In this document: positions 43,491 through 43,528 of the stretch, piece by piece
Layout of the letters: every line of letters begins with the position of its first letter
Position numbering within the stretch: the first letter of the stretch is position 1
Assembly: GCA_030017955.1 (NCBI GenBank)
Contig: JASEGR010000016.1
Location: 1 to 43,528, forward strand
Direction of reading: 5' to 3'
DNA: 43,528 nt
DNA from: Candidatus Eisenbacteria bacterium
GTDB lineage: Bacteria > Eisenbacteria > RBG-16-71-46 > JASEGR01
Program-made: the position numbers and the translations under genes
Notes under the pieces: model-generated
The model's input: only the letters and a program-made list of their open reading frames with translations
The model's database searches: none
Told to the model about the DNA's origin: nothing

Positions 43491-43528
43491 TTATTCCAGG
43501 ATTTCTACGACTACCCCTGCGCCTACAG
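43491..43528 (-). CDS. tuf: elongation factor Tu, 3' end only
   Basis: The last 11 codons at the window edge read [11 protein letters not shown] then TAA, the standard EF-Tu C-terminus. The str operon continues outside the window. Confidence 0.85.
   Translation of the reverse strand, partial: VGAGVVVEILE

Noticed and set aside
1-43528. CRISPR array, rRNA genes or an intact insertion sequence
   Set aside because: No regularly spaced direct repeats, no rRNA-like sequence and no transposase gene were recognised in the window.

Overview
The window reads as one contig from a diderm, Gram-negative-type bacterium. The evidence is outer-membrane barrels, a lipobox protein, periplasmic multihaem cytochromes and SDR/S9/GHL10-type envelope or metabolic genes. 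The lineage cannot be fixed from the sequence alone. An uncultured, possibly anaerobic or metal-respiring, phylum-level lineage is an inference from the MtrB/DmsE pair and the orange-protein-like cluster. Start-codon use is unusual: about half of the ribosomal-protein block starts with GTG or TTG behind strong Shine-Dalgarno sequences.

Layout. 0.2-2.2 kb (minus): an SDR/DUF2867 protein and a helix-turn-helix two-CW-domain regulator whose promoter carries a perfect palindrome. 2.3-6.4 kb (plus): a DmsE-type decahaem cytochrome, an MtrB/PioB outer-membrane barrel and a WG-repeat lipoprotein, probably a trans-outer-membrane electron conduit. 6.5-9.8 kb (minus): a zinc/manganese-type ABC permease and binding protein without an ATPase gene, a histidine-rich outer-membrane protein and a small DUF2946-like protein. 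9.9-10.1 kb: a degraded S9-peptidase/cupin fusion remnant. 10.2-18.2 kb (plus): a Fur/PerR-like regulator, then a sigma-54-controlled cluster. It holds a PAS-AAA+-Fis activator, three NifX-like cofactor-binding proteins (one fused to a Gly-rich linker and zinc ribbon), a DUF5320 protein, two MinD-type ATPases with inserted ferredoxin domains, a gamma-family PLP enzyme, a broken TauE/SafE fragment and a hotdog thioesterase. The layout resembles the orange-protein (ORP) metal-sulfur-cluster systems of sulfate reducers, with extra members.

18.2-27.4 kb (minus): a membrane protein with TPRs, an S9 peptidase, a Rho-N-like small protein, an isochorismatase-type hydrolase, glycolate oxidase GlcF and GlcD, and a GHL10-type glycosidase. 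A REP/MITE-like inverted repeat sits between glcF and the hydrolase gene.

27.5-43.5 kb (minus): an uninterrupted tuf(end)-S10-spc-alpha ribosomal super-operon from rpsJ to rplQ, including secY, adk, map, infA, rpmJ and rpoA, with no ribosomal gene missing from the usual order. The most interesting region for follow-up is 10.8-18.2 kb. There a sigma-54 promoter, a palindromic activator site, three NifX-like proteins, two Fe-S ATPases and a possible sulfide-generating PLP enzyme are packed together.
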